In this document: piece by piece, positions 5,872-7,624 of the stretch
Position numbering within the stretch: the first letter of the stretch is position 1
Layout: the number at the start of each line of letters is the position of its first letter
DNA from: DATAYF01 sp036272735
Lineage (GTDB): Bacteria > Chloroflexota > Ktedonobacteria > Ktedonobacterales > Ktedonobacteraceae
Direction: 5' to 3'
Assembly (NCBI GenBank): GCA_036272735.1
Contig: DATAYF010000667.1
Coordinates: 1-7,624, forward strand
Length of the DNA stretch: 7,624 nucleotides
Notes under the pieces: generated by a model
The model's database searches: none
The model's input: the letters and a program-made list of their open reading frames with translations, nothing else
What the model was told of the DNA's origin: nothing
Position numbers and translations under genes: made by a program

Positions 5872-5916
5872 GAGCGATGATGTTGTCCCTCCTGGGTATT
5901 AGCTACTACAGCCAGC

Positions 5917-5950
5917 ACCTGCTGGGCTTAGATAGCAGGTTTCCTTTATT
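5917..5950 (+). terminator. Candidate intrinsic terminator of the MFS exporter
   Basis: ACCTGCT and AGCAGGT (5917-5923 and 5934-5940) form a 7-bp stem with a 10-nt loop, 46 nt after the exporter's stop codon. TTCCTTTATT follows. The stem is modest and the T-tract is interrupted, so efficiency is uncertain. Confidence 0.45.
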
Positions 5951-6095
5951 CGTACCAGGTCACAAAGTGGCGTATCTCACTGAGATAATTGCGAATAGAA
6001 GCAAGAGCAAGATCCTCTTGTTCAAGGAGGGTTTGCTTATACTCTGCTGGTGCAAGCTCACCAGCAGAAGAAAGTTGGGGGATCGCCTTGTCGTT
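5946..6095 (-). pseudogene. Tyrosine recombinase/integrase, N-terminal remnant
   Basis: On the minus strand an open stretch of 49 codons ends at TAA (5946-5948). It contains PAEYKQTLLEQEDLALAS followed directly by IRNYLSEIRHFVTWYE. This pattern is the core-binding SAM-like N-terminal domain of phage-type tyrosine recombinases, where YxxxLxxxxLaxxSIRNYLsdLRhFxxW is typical. The catalytic domain (R..HxxR..Y) is missing because a stop follows WYE. Two consecutive stop codons (plus-strand 6096-6101) block the frame upstream, and no start codon lies in frame. An ATGATG in another frame at the same place suggests a frameshift near a CCCCC run. The fragment is non-functional debris of an integrase or of an integrative element. 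Family assignment is by pattern recognition only. Confidence 0.6.
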
Positions 6096-6125
6096 TCATC
6101 ATGCATCCTCGTAGGGTCAAATATC

Positions 6126-6171
6126 TTAGCAGAAATGCACTATGAGGGATGTTGGGAACGTTAGCAGAAAT
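6126..6171. repeat. 11-bp direct repeat pair near the integrase remnant
   Basis: TTAGCAGAAAT occurs at 6126-6136 and 6161-6171, 35 bp apart start to start. The pair lies just upstream of the minus-strand recombinase remnant. Recombinase arm sites are one possibility; chance repetition in AT-rich sequence is another. Confidence 0.35.
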
Positions 6172-6214
6172 AGGTCCTACAAAATCATGCTTCCATTGCG
6201 CTTGTCACTTCTGT

Positions 6215-6344
6215 AAAGTGTAAATCCCAAAATTCAACGGGAGATTTCTGTCTATATCAGAGGGGCAAAAAGGGCTTCGCACTCCTCTGATCCGCCCGCA
6301 GAATTATGCAGAAATCTTCCGCAAAATCTTGGGATTTACAAAAG
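6215..6344. mobile_element. 122-bp MITE-like element with 4-bp target duplication
   Basis: The arms at 6219-6250 and 6309-6340 are each 32 nt and match as an inverted repeat at 27 of 32 positions. The outer 12 bp (TGTAAATCCCAA) and inner 9 bp (AGATTTCTG) are perfect. A second stem, ATCAGAGG/CCTCTGAT (6256-6263 with 6284-6291), lies inside. AAAG flanks both edges (6215-6218 and 6341-6344), as expected of a 4-bp target-site duplication. There is no coding capacity. It is most likely a non-autonomous insertion mobilised by a related transposase elsewhere in the genome. Confidence 0.65.
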
Positions 6345-6383
6345 ATACTATGGTTTTTTCGGCGTTTAAAGTCGATAGTATCT
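6343..6383. other. Hairpin with 9-bp stem
   Basis: AGATACTAT and ATAGTATCT (6343-6351 and 6375-6383) pair perfectly across a 23-nt loop containing a T6 run. It abuts the right edge of the MITE-like element. Its role is unknown. Confidence 0.4.
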
Positions 6384-6404
6384 GTAAAAATGTGCGGCGT
6401 TTTT

Positions 6405-6442
6405 GACCGTTGAGAGTAAAACCTTTTGACGGTCTTTTTATT
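6405..6442 (+). terminator. Orphan terminator-like hairpin
   Basis: GACCGT and ACGGTC (6405-6410 and 6429-6434) form a stem across an 18-nt loop, followed at once by TTTTTATT. The layout fits a weak rho-independent terminator on the plus strand, yet no gene ends just upstream. It could end a short non-coding transcript from the AT-rich 6340-6400 region, or be a relic. Confidence 0.4.
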
Positions 6443-6527
6443 GTGGTTTGGCTTATGGAGCTTTCTTAGGAAGTGCAGTGTATTGGTTGCTTTTTGGAGG
6501 GAATGAGTGAGTGGCATTAGTATGGTG

Positions 6528-6541
6528 TATAGTTTACTATA
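6528..6541. promoter_or_regulatory. Dyad in the CoA-transferase promoter region
   Basis: TATAGT-tt-ACTATA is a perfect 6-bp inverted repeat centred about 40 bp upstream of the gctA-like start. It also contains plausible -10 hexamers (TATAGT 6528-6533, TACTAT 6535-6540), though no convincing -35 is seen. A repressor site overlapping the -10 box is a reasonable reading. The regulator is unknown. Confidence 0.35.
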
Positions 6542-6573
6542 AGTAAGCAGGAAATGCACGGGGAGATATTTGT

Positions 6574-7488
6574 ATGAGTAAATTGATGAGCATGAGCGAG
6601 GCCATCGCGGGCAATGTAGCGGATGGCATGTCGATTGCGTTTGGTCTGGCTCTGGAACCGCTGATCCCCTACGCGGCGGGCCACGAGATTATACGCCAAC
6701 GGCGGCGCGACTTGACGCTGATCGGCCCTATTTCGGATATTCTTTTCGATGAACTGATTGGCGCGGGCTGCGTCGCCAGGATCATCGCGGCCTGGGTCGG
6801 CAATGTCAGCGAAGGGCTGGGCCACTGCTATCGTCGGGTGGTGGAGAAGAGCATACCACGGGCTATTAGCGTGGAAGATCACAGTAATTTTTCGCTGGCG
6901 CTGGCCCTGCTGGCGGCTGGCCTGGGATCACCGTATATCCCCACACAATCGCTGCTGGGTAGTGACATCATCAGGAAAAATCCGACCTTTCACCTGGGCA
7001 CGTCGCCCATCGATCAGCGGCCGCTGGTGCTGGTTCCGGCATTGACGCCCGATGTCGCAATCATCCACGTGCAGCGTAGCGACGACGAGGGGAACGCGCA
7101 TACCTGGGGCAGCCTGGGCATCACCGAGGAGGCCATGCTGGCGGCGCGCAATGTGCTGCTCGTCGCCGAAGAGATTGTGCCTCACGAAGGGATTACCAGC
7201 GATCCCAGCCGCGTGCTCGGACCCTCGTTCAAGGTGGGCGCGGTGGTCCACGAACCCTATGGCGCGCATCCATCACCAGTGCAGGGCTATTATAATCGCG
7301 ACCACCAGTTTTTCCACGAGTATCACCAGCGCACGCGTACGGTAGAAGGGTTTCAGCAATGGTTGGATGAATGGGTCTTGCAGGTCGCTGGCCGCGCCGA
7401 CTACCTGGCGAAACTTGGCACGGAGCGGACGCGTGCACTGCACATCAAAAAACATGCCTACGCCGCGCAAGTCGATTATGGTTACTGA
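6574..7488 (+). CDS. Family I CoA-transferase subunit A (glutaconate CoA-transferase GctA-like)
   Basis: This is a 304-aa soluble protein close in length to Acidaminococcus GctA (about 320 aa). It has the family I layout: the N-terminal AIAGNVADGMSIAFG (10-24) and HVQRSDDEGNAHTWG (165-179), the conserved H.Q.aD..GNa...G segment after the acid- and CoA-binding region. Subunit A works with subunit B, which carries the catalytic glutamate and forms the enzyme-CoA thioester intermediate. The start has GGGGAG (6560-6565) 8 nt upstream. The B gene starts 15 nt after this stop, so the two form an operon. Related subunits serve glutaconate, 3-oxoacid and steroid-ring (IpdAB) metabolism, so the acid substrate is not assigned. 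Confidence 0.85.
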   Translation: MSKLMSMSEAIAGNVADGMSIAFGLALEPLIPYAAGHEIIRQRRRDLTLIGPISDILFDELIGAGCVARIIAAWVGNVSEGLGHCYRRVVEKSIPRAISVEDHSNFSLALALLAAGLGSPYIPTQSLLGSDIIRKNPTFHLGTSPIDQRPLVLVPALTPDVAIIHVQRSDDEGNAHTWGSLGITEEAMLAARNVLLVAEEIVPHEGITSDPSRVLGPSFKVGAVVHEPYGAHPSPVQGYYNRDHQFFHEYHQRTRTVEGFQQWLDEWVLQVAGRADYLAKLGTERTRALHIKKHAYAAQVDYGY

Positions 7489-7503
7489 TAAAGGGGAAAA
7501 GGT

Positions 7504-7624
7504 ATGCAGATACATTATACCGAGCGCGAACTGATGATTGTCTGCGCGGCCCGCGAAATACAGGATGGCGAACGCGTTTTCGTCGGCATGCGCCTGCCTA
7601 TGCTGGCCTTCGCGCTGGCGAAAC
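7504..7624 (+). CDS. Family I CoA-transferase subunit B, N-terminal part (cut by window edge)
   Basis: Forty codons are present from the ATG at 7504, with AAGGGG (7491-7496) 7 nt upstream. The start MQIHYTERELMIVCAAREI followed by DGERVFVGMRLPMLA matches the beginning of GctB-like subunits, where a dG..v.vG.GlP..a segment comes near residue 25-35. The catalytic glutamate, expected around residue 50-55 from GctB (Glu54 in the Acidaminococcus enzyme), lies just beyond the edge. It should pair with the upstream A subunit. Confidence 0.8.
   Translation, partial: MQIHYTERELMIVCAAREIQDGERVFVGMRLPMLAFALAK

Noticed and set aside
5868..6164. Plus-strand 98-codon frame overlapping the exporter stop (ATGA)
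   Set aside because: The overlap suggests coupling, but the product has no family-like pattern and the opposite strand carries the recombinase remnant, which explains the open frame better.
6257..6559. Minus-strand 100-codon frame rich in Lys, His and Thr
   Set aside because: It crosses the MITE-like element and AT-rich spacer and shows no domain pattern.
6517..7515. Minus-strand frames opposite the CoA-transferase subunit A gene
   Set aside because: They are antisense shadows of a well-supported gene.

Overview
The window reads as accessory chromosomal sequence from a Gram-positive-like, multi-lineage soil bacterium. The best guess is Ktedonobacteria (Chloroflexota). The clues are an XRE-HTH/NB-ARC/TPR regulator, an IS982-type transposase, an AcuA-type acetyltransferase, a GctA/GctB-type CoA-transferase pair, a tyrosine-recombinase fragment, and many small inverted-repeat elements between genes. 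This placement is inference from gene content, not a phylogenetic result.

Left part (1-2028): the 5' part of an IS982-family transposase runs off the left edge on the minus strand. Its leader can fold so that the ribosome binding site is buried, and the likely IS end lies near 251. About 60 bp away, also on the minus strand, is a 570-571 aa STAND-type regulator (XRE helix-turn-helix, NB-ARC ATPase, short TPR tail). Its upstream region carries two strong dyads that look like operators, then an 85-bp inverted-repeat element.

Middle part (2290-3908): two identical 40-bp repeats, each ending in the same 17-bp motif as the IS982 end, lie just upstream of two small plus-strand genes. These are an ABM-fold putative monooxygenase and an alpha/beta hydrolase. 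A perfect 36-bp palindrome sits between the genes. The hydrolase has lost its C-terminal third, including the region expected to hold the catalytic Asp and His. It overlaps the start of a complete AcuA-like GNAT acetyltransferase, so the junction looks like a recombination scar.

Right part (3909-7624): 580 bp without a convincing gene precedes a complete DHA2-type (14-TM) MFS exporter with a candidate terminator behind it. Next come a short decayed tyrosine-recombinase N-terminus (minus strand), a 122-bp MITE-like element with 32-nt arms and a 4-bp target duplication, and an orphan terminator-like hairpin. The window closes with a family I CoA-transferase operon: the A subunit is complete and the B subunit is cut by the right edge.

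There is no clear single pathway. The genes look like independent accessory units brought together and remodelled by IS, MITE and recombinase activity. The most interesting features are the repeated IS982-like ends placed at gene starts, the hydrolase/acuA scar, the 122-bp element, and the dyads upstream of the STAND regulator.
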